Source: an uncultured Rhizobiaceae group bacterium
GTDB lineage: Bacteria; Pseudomonadota; Alphaproteobacteria; Rhizobiales; Rhizobiaceae
Reading direction: 5' to 3'
Assembly (NCBI GenBank): GCA_938010435.1
Contig: CALLUS010000002.1
Location: 418,288 to 482,287 of the forward strand
Length of the DNA: 64,000 bases
The notes under the pieces are model-generated. The model was not told where the DNA came from. It made no database searches and saw only the letters and a program-made list of their open reading frames with translations. The translations under genes were made by a program, and so were the position numbers. Position 1 is the stretch's first letter, and every line of letters begins with the position of its first letter. Below are positions 25,996-35,906 of the stretch, piece by piece.

Positions 25996-27014
25996 CCCCG
26001 CGTTTCATTGTTTCAATCTGCATTGCTTTTTTAACGATCTCATCTGCCAATGCCCAATGGCACGAATGGAAGTCCGAATATTTTCGTGATCATCCACTGG
26101 TCGGCAAGGTTTATGTGCCTCGAAAAGATGGGGCGCTCGATGCAAGTGTCGCGGGACAGTCGCAGCTTTTGAAAGCCATGTCTGAGCAAGCTATTCGTTC
26201 TCAATTTTTATTATTGGGAGAAAATCACAACAATCCTGACCACCATATTCTACAAGCAAAGATGCTTGAGACTGTTGTGAAAGCAGACCGCAAACCAGAT
26301 ATGGTTTTCGAAATGATCCCCCGCAGCCTGTCTGCTGAAGCCAACAGCTATAATTTGAAAAATGATCCTGAACTTGAAGGCTTTGCCAAACGTTTGGCGT
26401 GGGAAAAACGGGGCTGGTATTCTTGGGATATCTACAAGCCCATTGGTCTTGTCGTTGCACAAAACCAATTGCGAGTTGTGGCTGGAAACTTTGATCGAAA
26501 ACTTGTGCGCAGTCTCTATAAGTCCAAAACGGCCTTGTCAGAAGAAGAGCACAAACGTTTTGCTCTAAACGAGTCTTTTCCACCTCACCTCCAAGTTTCT
26601 TTGAACCAAGAGCTGATCGCGTCTCACTGTGGGATGATCGGTGAAACCGCTCTTCCTGCTATGACACGCATTCAACGGGCAAAAGACGGGTTGATGGCAG
26701 ACGCTATGATTTCTTCGAGTTTAAACTCTGGTACAGTCTTAATCGCCGGAAATGGCCACATTCGAAAAGATCGGGGGGTGCCATGGGTTTTGCGCAAAAA
26801 ACTGTCTGACACTTCTGGCTTAATAAACACGTATTCAATCGGATTGATTGAAGTACGAAAAAATATTACTGACCCGAAACAATACGAGCTGATTAATTCA
26901 AAAGGTGAGGCATTGTATGACGTTGTGATTTTCACACCCAAAACAAATATTGACGATCCATGTGCTGCTATGCGCAAACAATTCAAGACAAAAAAGAAGA
27001 GCAGTAATGACTGA
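25992..27014 (+). CDS. ChaN family (DUF399) haem-binding-like protein, exported
   Basis: 340 residues from the TTG at 25992, overlapping the argE stop as TTGA. A signal peptide spans about residues 1-20 (RFIVSICIAFLTISSANA). The family motif LLLGENHNNPDHHILQAKML (about residues 75-94) and FEMIPRS belong to the ChaN/Tiki superfamily; AGNGHIRKDRGVPW near residue 252 is the second conserved His element. Campylobacter ChaN binds haem; others are predicted metal-dependent proteases. The location between two amino acid genes is not informative about function. No lipobox Cys is evident. Confidence 0.8.
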   Translation: MTPRFIVSICIAFLTISSANAQWHEWKSEYFRDHPLVGKVYVPRKDGALDASVAGQSQLLKAMSEQAIRSQFLLLGENHNNPDHHILQAKMLETVVKADRKPDMVFEMIPRSLSAEANSYNLKNDPELEGFAKRLAWEKRGWYSWDIYKPIGLVVAQNQLRVVAGNFDRKLVRSLYKSKTALSEEEHKRFALNESFPPHLQVSLNQELIASHCGMIGETALPAMTRIQRAKDGLMADAMISSSLNSGTVLIAGNGHIRKDRGVPWVLRKKLSDTSGLINTYSIGLIEVRKNITDPKQYELINSKGEALYDVVIFTPKTNIDDPCAAMRKQFKTKKKSSND

Positions 27015-28143
27015 TCGAAAAAACACACCCTCTTTAGACACTCTGTTTGCTCAAGCCAATGGAGTCATCGATCCTCAGACGGGCGGAGTTGTTCCACCGT
27101 TACAATCTGCCACAACATTTGTGCGTGATGAAAATTACGATCCACTTTCTCCCAACCATCTTTACGCACGTGATGACAATGATCTGACCCGTCTGGGGGA
27201 AAACATGTTGGCACAGGCTGAACACGCAGAAGATGGACTACTTTTGCCTTCGGGCATGGCGGCTATTGCAACCGTTATGCGCACCGTTCCAAATGGCGGT
27301 CGTATCATTATGCAGTCAGGTATTTATTGGGGAGCTACGAAGTGGACCAGAGATTTTTGCAACCGTCGAGACATTGATTTGGTTGAAGTGGATTGCTCGG
27401 ATTTGCGTGCACTTCAACAAGCTGCAAAACCGGCGCAAATTTTGTGGATTGAAACCCCCTCAAACCCGTATCTCAAAACAGTGGACATCAACGCCTGTTC
27501 AACTATCGCGCACAAGATTGGCGCCACGCTTGTTGTTGATTCCACAGCCGCCACACCAGTGATTTCTCAGCCGCTTGATCACGGTGCAGACATCGTCATG
27601 CATTCAGCCACCAAAGGCATTAATGGACATTCTGATATTTTAGCAGGTTTCTTAGCTTGCAAGAATGAACAAAGTGATTTGTGGCAAAATCTCAAAACAG
27701 ACCGGCATGATGCTGGTGCTGTTATGGGGTCTTTTGAAGCGTGGCTCTTGATACGCGGAATGCGCACTTTACCTCTCAGAATGGAGCGAATGTGTGAAAA
27801 TTCGCTTACAATCGCTGAGCATTTGGAAAACCATCCGAAGGTTGAGTCTGTTCTTTATCCCGGTTTGAAATCAGACACGGGTCATAAAATCGCACTGCGC
27901 CAAATGACAGGCGGGTTCGGAAGCCTACTTTCTTTTTGTGTAAAAGGGTCGCGTGAAGAGGCTTTAAAAGCAGTTAGTAAAATGAAAATATTTAAGCGCG
28001 CCACTTCTCTTGGTGGTGTGGAAAGCCTCGTGGAACACCGCCACACGATTGAAGACACTGTGCCGGATAATCTCCTTCGGCTTTCTGTGGGTATCGAGAA
28101 CATTGATGACCTGATTGAAGATCTGAACCAGTCATTAACCTAG
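27007..28143 (+). CDS. PLP-dependent Cys/Met metabolism enzyme (cystathionine beta-lyase/gamma-synthase type)
   Basis: 378 residues from the ATG at 27007, which overlaps the chaN stop by 8 bp. The PLP lysine is Lys203 in MHSATKGINGHSD; ETPSNPYLKTVD and VVDSTAATPVISQPLDHGAD (Asp holding the pyridine nitrogen) precede it. The C-terminal part (TSLGGVESLVEHR, RLSVGIENIDDLIEDL) fits the family. It may cleave cystathionine to homocysteine, or act as gamma-synthase or a general C-S lyase; sequence alone does not separate these. The overlap chain argE-chaN-this gene implies one transcript. Confidence 0.83.
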   Translation: MTDRKNTPSLDTLFAQANGVIDPQTGGVVPPLQSATTFVRDENYDPLSPNHLYARDDNDLTRLGENMLAQAEHAEDGLLLPSGMAAIATVMRTVPNGGRIIMQSGIYWGATKWTRDFCNRRDIDLVEVDCSDLRALQQAAKPAQILWIETPSNPYLKTVDINACSTIAHKIGATLVVDSTAATPVISQPLDHGADIVMHSATKGINGHSDILAGFLACKNEQSDLWQNLKTDRHDAGAVMGSFEAWLLIRGMRTLPLRMERMCENSLTIAEHLENHPKVESVLYPGLKSDTGHKIALRQMTGGFGSLLSFCVKGSREEALKAVSKMKIFKRATSLGGVESLVEHRHTIEDTVPDNLLRLSVGIENIDDLIEDLNQSLT

Positions 28144-28256
28144 TTTTTAAATCATGATTACCTGTTACCCTGTCGTTAACAGACCAGATGGCATGGTGAA
28201 CGTTACATCTAAAGCCGCGAGTTCGCGGTTGCGTGAGACAGTGACGGGAGTTTCCA

Positions 28257-29231
28257 ATGATTTACCAACGCCGCAAGAGCGATCTGAAAACAGATAAGAG
28301 TGAAGCACATCGTGAGTGGCCGACCATCGCACGTCAAAAAGAAAAACGTGCTGTTCTACTGGAAAAAAGCCGCCGCGGCATTGCTGTTTTCGACACAAAC
28401 CTTCGGTTGATCGATTGCAATTCGTCTTATGGTGATGCCCACGACCTACCACCATCTTTGATGCGTGAAGGTGCTGAGTTTGTTCAAATTCTGAACCACA
28501 TGGTCGAAACCGGCGATCTTCCTGGTAACGATGCCGATGCGTATGTGACCAAACATCTAAACTTCGCAAAAGGCGGTAATATCGAAACAATTTTTGAAAC
28601 GCTTCCCGATGGTCGTGTCATGTCGGTTGGTTTTATTCCCGTTGAAACGGGTGGATGCATCGTCACGCAAGATGATGTGAGCAATATTTTTGCTGTCAAA
28701 GATGAAATCGAACATGCAGGTTTTTACGACCGCCGTACAAGCCTGCCAAACAAGCGCATTCTACTGAAATGCATTGATGAAGCTTACATGCAGAGTTGGG
28801 ATGAAGAATCATTCGCATTGCTTGTTGTGAAAGCGACTAATTTCGAAGCATTGCGCAGTCGTATGGAAGAAGACACCGCCCACTTGCTTGTGAAGCATAT
28901 TGGTGACCGTGTGCGTGATTGCATTCGCCAAGGTGACCTTCCTGCTAAATTGGAAGGTGCTGAGTTTGGCGTGTTGCAAAAATGTGTTTGCATACCAAAT
29001 GATGCAGAGGCTTTGGCCAAACGTCTCATCAATGTATTGAACCAACCATATATGATTGATGGTATGCCAATTCTTGTTGAATTCGCTATGGGCGTGGCTT
29101 TGCCGAACCACAAAGATGACAGTGAAGAAACATTGATTCAAAACGCGCTTGATGCTGCTGACGTTGCTGCAAAACAAACCGGATGTCGGTACGCTTTCTG
29201 CAATATGGGCGACTTAGCTCTATCTGCTTAA
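28257..29231 (+). CDS. PAS and degenerate GGDEF domain protein
   Basis: 324 residues, cytosolic. Residues about 40-150 resemble a PAS_7 fold (SRRGIAVFDTNLRLIDCNSS, LPDGRVMSVGFIPVETGGCIVTQDD). From about 160 a GGDEF-like fold follows (YDRRTSLPNKRILLKCIDEA at its start), but where the active loop should read GGDEF there is EGAEF (LEGAEFGVLQ), and no RxxD I-site is apparent. It is therefore probably not an active diguanylate cyclase; it may sense c-di-GMP or GTP, or act by protein contact. GGGAG 6 nt before the ATG. A small hairpin (28215-28228) is in the 113-bp leader. Confidence 0.75.
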   Translation: MIYQRRKSDLKTDKSEAHREWPTIARQKEKRAVLLEKSRRGIAVFDTNLRLIDCNSSYGDAHDLPPSLMREGAEFVQILNHMVETGDLPGNDADAYVTKHLNFAKGGNIETIFETLPDGRVMSVGFIPVETGGCIVTQDDVSNIFAVKDEIEHAGFYDRRTSLPNKRILLKCIDEAYMQSWDEESFALLVVKATNFEALRSRMEEDTAHLLVKHIGDRVRDCIRQGDLPAKLEGAEFGVLQKCVCIPNDAEALAKRLINVLNQPYMIDGMPILVEFAMGVALPNHKDDSEETLIQNALDAADVAAKQTGCRYAFCNMGDLALSA

Positions 29232-29254
29232 TCAAGCCTATATAGAATTTTTAA

Positions 29255-29286
29255 AGCCTCGCTTCTCTTGGAAGCGGAGCTTTTTT
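29255..29286 (+). terminator. Rho-independent terminator after the PAS-GGDEF gene
   Basis: Stem 29255-29265 with 29271-29281 (two central mismatches, strong GCTTC/GAAGC inner part), 5-nt loop, then six T residues. It sits between converging genes and may help both. Confidence 0.75.
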
Positions 29287-29290
29287 GTTC

Positions 29291-31171
29291 TTAGAATATG
29301 ATGTTCATGACCGTGATTGAGACGATTAAGAACAAGATCGTCATGCCAAATCCAGCACGCATGAAGTCTTTCACTCGATAACCGGCGGGGCCCATAATCA
29401 AAGCATTGACCTGATGAGTCGGGATTAAAAATGAATTCGATGTTGAGATCGCAACCGTTAACGCGAAAACCGCAGGATCACCGCCAGAAGCGACAGCGAT
29501 GCTTATTGCCAATGGCACTAACAAAACTGTCGCACCCACGTTAGACATGATCAATGTGAAGGCGGCGGCCAATAATGCCACACCGATTTGCAACCCCCAG
29601 ATCGGCACGCCATCTAACGCAGATAAAATTCCATCTGCAATCCACTGAGCCGTGCCAGTGGATTGAACAGCTTGGCCCAAGGGGATCAAACTCGCCAACA
29701 AGAACACAGTATTCCAGCCGACAGCTGAGTAGGCTTCATCAATACGCAACACGCGGCTGGCCACCATACCTGCTGCGCCGACCAAAAGGCACAAAGACAA
29801 TAGAATATCTGTGAACAGAATGAGGCCCAATGCAATCAGGAAAAAAGTAAGCGCCCACCCCACTTTCTTCGGTCGCAATTCTTCGCGCGGATAATCACTC
29901 GTAACGATGACAAAGTCGCGGTCTTTCTGCAAAAGGTTCAACGCACTCCACGTGGTGTGAACCAACAGTGTGTCACCAGCGTGCAGGAGTTCGAAACCGA
30001 TTTTTGTCGGGGTGTGGTCATCCGTGCGAATATGGCTCATCACTTCTTCGCCACGATAAATTGCAAGCAATGAAAATCCATATCTTTCACGTGCGCGCAC
30101 AGAACGGGTAGATTCTCCAATCATCGAACTTTCTGGTGGTATTACAATTTCCGCCACACCGCAGCGATGGCTGGCGAGTTCCCTAGAAAACTTGTCCATC
30201 TGCGGGTGGATCACCAAATCGTTCTGAACTGCAAATCTGCGAATGGCTGCTGGCGTACCCATAACGGCAATTCGACTTGGCGCTTCCAATTCATCCAGCA
30301 CAACAGGCGCTACGAATGTCTTTTGATTGATATGAACGGCAATGATGTAGATGTCGAAATCCGAGTGAATATCGAGTATCGTTCTGCCAGCAATCGGAGA
30401 ATCTGATGGCACAGATAATTCTGTGATCCCTGAATCCAAACCGTAGAGGCGATTGAGATATTCAGAACGCTTGTCGGCTTCGCTTCCGCCTTGATCTTCT
30501 GATCCCGGCAAAATGTAACGACCAAAAATTATGAAATATAAAATACCAGTCAACACCAATGACAGACCGATAGGTGTGACAGAAAACAAATCGAACGTTT
30601 GCATCTGGCTTGATTGAGGCAATTCCGCATTGGCGCTTATGATAAGATCGTTAAGCAAAATCAGAGGCGACGATCCAACCATCGTGATCGTGCCCCCCAA
30701 AATAGCACAGAACCCCATAGGCATAAGTAAGCGCGACAATGGAATCTCTGTACGCGATGAAATGCGCGATACAACGGGAAGATAAAGCGCAGCCGCACCG
30801 ACGTTTTGCATAAACGACGAAATGATCGCCACTGTGGAAGATACAATCGGAATAATTCGCTGTTCTGTCTTGCCACCGAATTTCAAAATGAAGTGGGTGA
30901 CTGTCGACATCACACCGGTTTTATCCAACCCTGCCCCTATGATCATGACGGCGATAATAGAGATCACAGCATTAGATGAGAAACCAGCAAACAAATCGCG
31001 AGGCTCTGCCAGATTTTCCAATCCAGGCACATAGCTCAACAAGCCAAGAAAGACGAGGATGATAATTGCAGTGACATCCACACGGACGATTTCCGTCACA
31101 AATAGGAATACAGTCAACGCAAGCAGACCAAGCACTGTGGCCATTTCAAACGATAAACCGAGAGATTCCAT
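29291..31171 (-). CDS. SLC13/DASS-type anion symporter with two RCK_C domains
   Basis: About 626 residues from the ATG at 31171, which has GGGGAG 6 nt upstream; an in-frame start at 31213 lacks this. Multiple membrane segments occur in two halves, with conserved elements MQNVGAAALYLPVVSRIS and MSNVGATVLLVPLAISIAV and the end motif STSNSFLIPTHQVNALIMGP. Between the halves (about residues 210-400) are two soluble TrkA-C/RCK_C repeats (ELSVPSDSPIAGRTILDIH and EIVIPPESSMIGESTRSVR). This architecture belongs to proteins annotated as sulfate or other anion/Na+ symporters; the substrate is not evident. It follows edd on the same strand after 148 bp. Confidence 0.82.
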   Translation of the reverse strand: MESLGLSFEMATVLGLLALTVFLFVTEIVRVDVTAIIILVFLGLLSYVPGLENLAEPRDLFAGFSSNAVISIIAVMIIGAGLDKTGVMSTVTHFILKFGGKTEQRIIPIVSSTVAIISSFMQNVGAAALYLPVVSRISSRTEIPLSRLLMPMGFCAILGGTITMVGSSPLILLNDLIISANAELPQSSQMQTFDLFSVTPIGLSLVLTGILYFIIFGRYILPGSEDQGGSEADKRSEYLNRLYGLDSGITELSVPSDSPIAGRTILDIHSDFDIYIIAVHINQKTFVAPVVLDELEAPSRIAVMGTPAAIRRFAVQNDLVIHPQMDKFSRELASHRCGVAEIVIPPESSMIGESTRSVRARERYGFSLLAIYRGEEVMSHIRTDDHTPTKIGFELLHAGDTLLVHTTWSALNLLQKDRDFVIVTSDYPREELRPKKVGWALTFFLIALGLILFTDILLSLCLLVGAAGMVASRVLRIDEAYSAVGWNTVFLLASLIPLGQAVQSTGTAQWIADGILSALDGVPIWGLQIGVALLAAAFTLIMSNVGATVLLVPLAISIAVASGGDPAVFALTVAISTSNSFLIPTHQVNALIMGPAGYRVKDFMRAGFGMTILFLIVSITVMNIIF

Positions 31172-31319
31172 AAACAACTCCCCAAACGGATGAGAACACA
31201 CCCGCTGTAGCATCCATTGCTAAACGGGTTTTCGTTCCGCCAGAGAAAAAAAGCAAGAAATTACATCAATTCAATCGGTTTGGTCGCCCAATTGTGAACA
31301 AGTGACCTAATATATGCGC

Positions 31320-33131
31320 TTAAGACATCACACTGGCACCTGTATCCGCCGTTGAAACCGCAGCGCGGAACACATTGAACAAATCTGTTCCCATGCCGAA
31401 TTGATTTGCAGATAGATCAGCAGTCGCAATTTCGCGGGCGCTCCATTCGGTTTCATTGACCTTGGCTGTTAATTCTCCAGTGATTGCATCGAGACGTACA
31501 ATGTCGCCGTTGCGCAGTTTAGCAATGCCTCCACCATCCACAGCTTCTGGAGTAAGGTGAATTGCAGCAGGCACTTTGCCTGACGCACCGGACATCCGTC
31601 CATCGGTTACCAGTGCAACTTTGAAACCGCGATCCTGTAACACGCCGAGCGGCGGTGTCAGTTTATGAAGTTCCGGCATGCCGTTGCTGCGCGGCCCTTG
31701 AAAGCGGCAGACCGCAATCACATCCATATTCAATTCACCAGCTTCAAATGCTTCTTTGATGCCGTTTTGGGTTTCAAAAATGCGCACGGGAGCTTCAACT
31801 ATACGGTGTTCTTCTTTTACCGCAGACGTTTTGATTACCGCACGACCGATATTTCCATCCAACATTTTCAAACCACCATCCTTTGAAAATGGCTTTTTAA
31901 CAGTACCCAATATTTTAGCATTGCCAGCTTCACGCGGCGCGGCTTGCCACTTCACACCTTCTCCATCCAGCAACGGCTCTTGCGCCATATTGTTGAGACC
32001 AGTGCCGGCGATTGTTTTTACATCGCCGTGCAAACGACCTTCCGACAACAATTCTCCGATGAGATATGGCAATCCACCCGCAGCGTGAAAATGGTTCACA
32101 TCAGCCATGCCGTTTGGATAGACCCGTGCCAGCAAAGGTGTACATTCTGCCAAGTCGGACAGATCTTCCAATGTAAGTTGAATGCCGGCTGCCTTCGCGA
32201 TTGCCACCAAATGCAATGCGTGATTTGTGGAACCCCCTGTTGTGTGGAGACCAATCACACCATTCACGATTGCTTTTTCATCAATCACATGACCGACGGG
32301 TGTAAATTCATTTCCTGTGGCCGTGATCGACAGTGCTCGACGGGTTGCTTCCTTGGTTAAAGCATCGCGCAGTTGTGTGCCGGGGTTGACGAAGCTTGAG
32401 CCAGGCAAATGCAATCCCATAAACTCCATCAGCATTTGATTGGAGTTGGCTGTGCCATAAAATGTGCATGTGCCGGGAGAATGATAAGAAGCGGATTCTG
32501 CTTTCAACAATTCTTCACGGCCAACTTTACCTTCTGCATAGAGTTGACGCACACGAACTTTTTCAGTGTTCGACAAACCTGAAGGCATAGGGCCCGCAGG
32601 CACAAACACGGCAGGCAAATGCCCAAACGACAAAGCACCGATCAGAAGCCCGGGAACAATCTTGTCGCAAACCCCCAAATACATCGCCGCATCGAACATA
32701 TTATGAGACAAACCAATCGCTGTGGCCATCGCTATGATATCTCTTGAGAACAGCGACAGTTCCATTCCTTTTTGACCTTGGGTCACACCATCGCACATGG
32801 CCGGAACACCAGATGCAATTTGGGCCACACCGCCCGCGTCCTGCGCAGCTTGTTTTATAATTTTCGGAAATTCGCCGAATGGTTGATGAGCAGACAGCAT
32901 GTCATTATATGATGTAACGATTGCCACATTGGACACAACATCACCTGCCAATGCAGATTTATCACCACTGCCACATGCCGCAAAACCATGAGCTAGATTT
33001 CCGCACGTGAGCGACGATCGGTGTGGCCCATCATTCACAGCCTCATCCAAACGCGCTAGATATGCGCCACGGGTTGGTTTGCTGCGTTCTACAATTCGAT
33101 CGGTAACTTTGGTGATCGCTTCAATGGTCAT
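31320..33131 (-). CDS. edd: Phosphogluconate dehydratase
   Basis: 603 residues from the ATG at 33131 (GGAACAG upstream); the frame is open for a further 61 codons but these overlap pgl. Edd dehydrates 6-phosphogluconate to KDPG in the Entner-Doudoroff pathway. IlvD/Edd family Fe-S cysteines lie in [27 protein letters not shown] and [37 protein letters not shown] is the C-terminal signature. It is third in GNAT-zwf-pgl-edd; KDPG aldolase (eda) is not adjacent, though dgoA of the same fold occurs at 47182-47808. Confidence 0.95.
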   Translation of the reverse strand: MTIEAITKVTDRIVERSKPTRGAYLARLDEAVNDGPHRSSLTCGNLAHGFAACGSGDKSALAGDVVSNVAIVTSYNDMLSAHQPFGEFPKIIKQAAQDAGGVAQIASGVPAMCDGVTQGQKGMELSLFSRDIIAMATAIGLSHNMFDAAMYLGVCDKIVPGLLIGALSFGHLPAVFVPAGPMPSGLSNTEKVRVRQLYAEGKVGREELLKAESASYHSPGTCTFYGTANSNQMLMEFMGLHLPGSSFVNPGTQLRDALTKEATRRALSITATGNEFTPVGHVIDEKAIVNGVIGLHTTGGSTNHALHLVAIAKAAGIQLTLEDLSDLAECTPLLARVYPNGMADVNHFHAAGGLPYLIGELLSEGRLHGDVKTIAGTGLNNMAQEPLLDGEGVKWQAAPREAGNAKILGTVKKPFSKDGGLKMLDGNIGRAVIKTSAVKEEHRIVEAPVRIFETQNGIKEAFEAGELNMDVIAVCRFQGPRSNGMPELHKLTPPLGVLQDRGFKVALVTDGRMSGASGKVPAAIHLTPEAVDGGGIAKLRNGDIVRLDAITGELTAKVNETEWSAREIATADLSANQFGMGTDLFNVFRAAVSTADTGASVMS

Positions 33132-33177
33132 TATCTGTTCCAGTGGGTTATTTGTATTGGTCGTTCCGTAATCGTGT

Positions 33178-33837
33178 TTATGGAGCCCAATATATTTCAA
33201 TTTCGACTTTTGGATGTCGCAATACATGACGAATTGGCAATTCGTCAGCAGGGCCATCTCGCATCGCTGCTTCCAAAACTTGGCGTTTCTCATCACCTTC
33301 AATATGCAACGCAAGATGGTGTGCTAATGCAATCACCGGTAGCGTCATAGTTACCCGGGGTTCAGGGGCACCGGGGGCTGTCAATTCCAAAACATATTGA
33401 TTTGTAGAAACATCTGTGGCCGCTGCAAGAGTGTCTCCATTTGGAAAAAACGATGCTGTGTGTCCATCTGAACCCATCCCCAAAACCATAAAATCAACCG
33501 CATGGGCAAAGTCGGCCTCGTCATTTTCAAGCGGCCCGAAATTAGCTGTGGCCGCTTCGTTTTTTAAAAGATATTGCCGCACAAAAAGTTGGTTGCTGCG
33601 CTCATGGTCGGCTGCAACGCAACGATCATCAACGAGCATAATCTGGACATTTTTCCAATCGAGTTTCTCGTGCGACAGTCGTTCAAAAAACAGTTTCGGG
33701 GTCGAACCACCTGACACCGCCAAGCGCGCATGACCTTGTTCGTTCAATGCCGTCATGAGTTGCCGGCTTACATCCTGAGCAAAAGATTGAGCCAACTCAT
33801 CTTTGGTTTGGAATTCATGGAACTTAGAGATTGGCAC
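33178..33837 (-). CDS. pgl: 6-phosphogluconolactonase
   Basis: 219 residues, GTG start at 33837 directly after the zwf stop (TAAGTG). It hydrolyses 6-phosphogluconolactone to 6-phosphogluconate. Motifs: [33 protein letters not shown] [16 protein letters not shown] (active-site region), and [12 protein letters not shown]. Length and motifs fit the SolB/DevB-type family. Its position between zwf and edd completes the upper Entner-Doudoroff path. Confidence 0.94.
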   Translation of the reverse strand: MPISKFHEFQTKDELAQSFAQDVSRQLMTALNEQGHARLAVSGGSTPKLFFERLSHEKLDWKNVQIMLVDDRCVAADHERSNQLFVRQYLLKNEAATANFGPLENDEADFAHAVDFMVLGMGSDGHTASFFPNGDTLAAATDVSTNQYVLELTAPGAPEPRVTMTLPVIALAHHLALHIEGDEKRQVLEAAMRDGPADELPIRHVLRHPKVEIEIYWAP

Positions 33838-35316
33838 TTAACTGTCTCCGTCATTCCAAGTACGGCCATCACGTTCAATCATCGCAATCGATTGACTTGG
33901 TCCCCATGTGCCCGCCGTGTAGTTGCGTACCTTTTGCGAGGTTCCTTCCCAGGCATCGAAAATACCATCAATCCATCGCCAAGCAGCTTCCACTTCGTCG
34001 GAGCGCATAAACAAAGTTTGGTTGCCGCGAATAACATCCAACAACAAACGCTCGTAAGCATCAGGGCTGCGTTCTTCAAAGTTTTCAGCAAAGCTCATAT
34101 CCAACGGAACATGTTTCAAACGCATGCCCCCCGGACCGGGGTCTTTGATCATGATCCACTGCTTTACGCTTTCATCCGGCTGTAAACGTAAAACCAGTTT
34201 GTTTGAAATGGGAGTGCCTGCTTCCTTTGCAAAAATCGAATGAGGAACAGGGCGGAAATGAATGACGATTTCGGACATTCGCATTGCCATACGTTTGCCT
34301 GTACGCAAATAGAAAGGAACACCTGACCAGCGCCAATTTTCAATTTCAGCTTTCAGGCCAACAAAAGTGGCCGTATCAGATTCAGATCCCAATTCATCGA
34401 TATAACCATCAACTTTACCATCTGGTCCGGCGCCGGCAACATATTGGGCACGAACAGTTGTTGCTTCTGCTTCATCTTGGGGAATAGGTTTCAACGCACG
34501 TAGAACTTTGAGTTTTTCGTCGCGGATAGCATCAGCTTCTCCAGACGCGGGTGGTTCCATAGCCACTAGGCATAACAATTGTAACAAATGGTTTTGAACC
34601 ATGTCCCTTAACGCACCGGACTTATCGTAATAGCCTGCCCGACCTTCAACACCCACGGTTTCGGCCACAGTAATTTGCACGTGATCAATGTGGGAAGAAT
34701 TCCAAAGTGGTTCAAACAATGCATTGGCAAAGCGGAGTGCCAACAGGTTTTGAACTGTTTCTTTACCGAGATAATGGTCAATGCGGAAAACCTGATCTTC
34801 TCGGAAGTGCTTGCCAACATCTTTATTCAGCTCCTGCGCGGATGCCACATCTCGCCCCAGTGGTTTCTCAATGACCAAACGGCTGCGATCATCTATCAAG
34901 CCAAATTTGTCCAACTGATTTGAAATTGTGCCGAACAGACCCGGGCCGACAGCCAAGTAATACGCTCTGATTTGCCCATGATCGTTTTTATTAAGGACAG
35001 CACGCAATTCTTCCCACCCATCGTCGGACTTGGCATCAATGGTCACATAATGCAGCCGGTTCAAGAACCGCTTTAAACTTTCGTCTTCTCGTTCATTGGG
35101 CTTGATATGTTTTTCCAGCGCATCCTTTGCAAACGCGCGATATTGGTCGTCTGAAAACTTTGAACGTGACGCGCCTATCATACGAGAAGCTTCGGGCAAT
35201 TGCCCATCTCGGTCTCTTTGATAAAGGGCTGGCAGAAGTTTGCGCTGAGCCAGATCACCCGTGCCGCCAAAAATCACATAATCGAAGGGTTCAACGGGAA
35301 TAATTTGACGGGTCAT
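33838..35316 (-). CDS. zwf: Glucose-6-phosphate 1-dehydrogenase
   Basis: 492 residues. NAD(P) fold at the start (VIFGGTGDLAQRKLLPALYQ, residues about 14-33) with the Gly-x-x-Gly-Asp-Leu signature; substrate and catalytic motif RIDHYLGKETVQNLLALRF has the active-site His. It oxidises glucose-6-phosphate to the lactone and supplies NAD(P)H. The gene abuts pgl with no spacer, implying coupled translation, and follows a GNAT gene by 40 bp. Family assignment is certain; regulatory sites in the short upstream gap are not visible, so the promoter may be ahead of the GNAT gene. Confidence 0.96.
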   Translation of the reverse strand: MTRQIIPVEPFDYVIFGGTGDLAQRKLLPALYQRDRDGQLPEASRMIGASRSKFSDDQYRAFAKDALEKHIKPNEREDESLKRFLNRLHYVTIDAKSDDGWEELRAVLNKNDHGQIRAYYLAVGPGLFGTISNQLDKFGLIDDRSRLVIEKPLGRDVASAQELNKDVGKHFREDQVFRIDHYLGKETVQNLLALRFANALFEPLWNSSHIDHVQITVAETVGVEGRAGYYDKSGALRDMVQNHLLQLLCLVAMEPPASGEADAIRDEKLKVLRALKPIPQDEAEATTVRAQYVAGAGPDGKVDGYIDELGSESDTATFVGLKAEIENWRWSGVPFYLRTGKRMAMRMSEIVIHFRPVPHSIFAKEAGTPISNKLVLRLQPDESVKQWIMIKDPGPGGMRLKHVPLDMSFAENFEERSPDAYERLLLDVIRGNQTLFMRSDEVEAAWRWIDGIFDAWEGTSQKVRNYTAGTWGPSQSIAMIERDGRTWNDGDS

Positions 35317-35356
35317 AGATGCAATCCAGTACGTTTATGTCTGCAATCTAATCGAT

Positions 35357-35830
35357 TTAAATTGCTCTGTAAATTGTCTGCGAAACTTGTTTCTCAAAGA
35401 AGACACGATGAAATCCACCTTCTTGACACCTTTCCGTTTCTACAAACCCGAGCTTTGGGTAAAGACCGAGGTTCTCATGCATTTTTTCATTTGTATAAAG
35501 AGTCAGTTTTTCGAGACCAATTTGCCGTGCCCGTACTTCTAACGCCTCAAAGATCATGACAGCTAACCCTTTGCCCTGATGGGCGGGATGAAGCGCAATG
35601 TTCTCAATGAACAATGCATCGCCTTTGTTAAAGCTCACACAATATCCTGCAGGCTTGTCATCCCACAACACAATCTCAACTTCGCCTCGTCGTATATGAG
35701 ACTCGAAATCAGCAATCATCGGCGCGGGTTTTTTCCCTATGCGCTCTACATATTTTTCATAAGCGGTTGTGGCACAGTCTTGAACAAAATTAAGATCAGA
35801 GACTTCTGCCAGTTCCAAACGCAATGTCAT
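35357..35830 (-). CDS. GNAT family N-acetyltransferase
   Basis: 157 residues from the ATG at 35830 (AGGTGC 6 nt upstream). The acetyl-CoA-binding signature is HPAHQGKGLAVMIFEALEVR (Q-x-x-G-x-G/A form, about residues 85-104), preceded by ENIALHP; the end GLYPKLGFVETERCQEGGFH is typical. Substrate unknown. It precedes zwf by 40 bp on the same strand and is divergent from the SDR gene, so it may be the first gene of the zwf-pgl-edd transcript. Confidence 0.85.
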   Translation of the reverse strand: MTLRLELAEVSDLNFVQDCATTAYEKYVERIGKKPAPMIADFESHIRRGEVEIVLWDDKPAGYCVSFNKGDALFIENIALHPAHQGKGLAVMIFEALEVRARQIGLEKLTLYTNEKMHENLGLYPKLGFVETERCQEGGFHRVFFEKQVSQTIYRAI

Positions 35831-35906
35831 AAAATTGCACCTTTCCAAACATGTTGATTTCGCCCATCCTCACCAACAAAACTCCCCCCAATCGAGAGGA
35901 ATCACA

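Noticed and set aside
33132..33314. 61-residue N-terminal extension of Edd
   Set aside because: Overlaps the end of pgl and does not resemble Edd; the ATG at 33131 fits family length.
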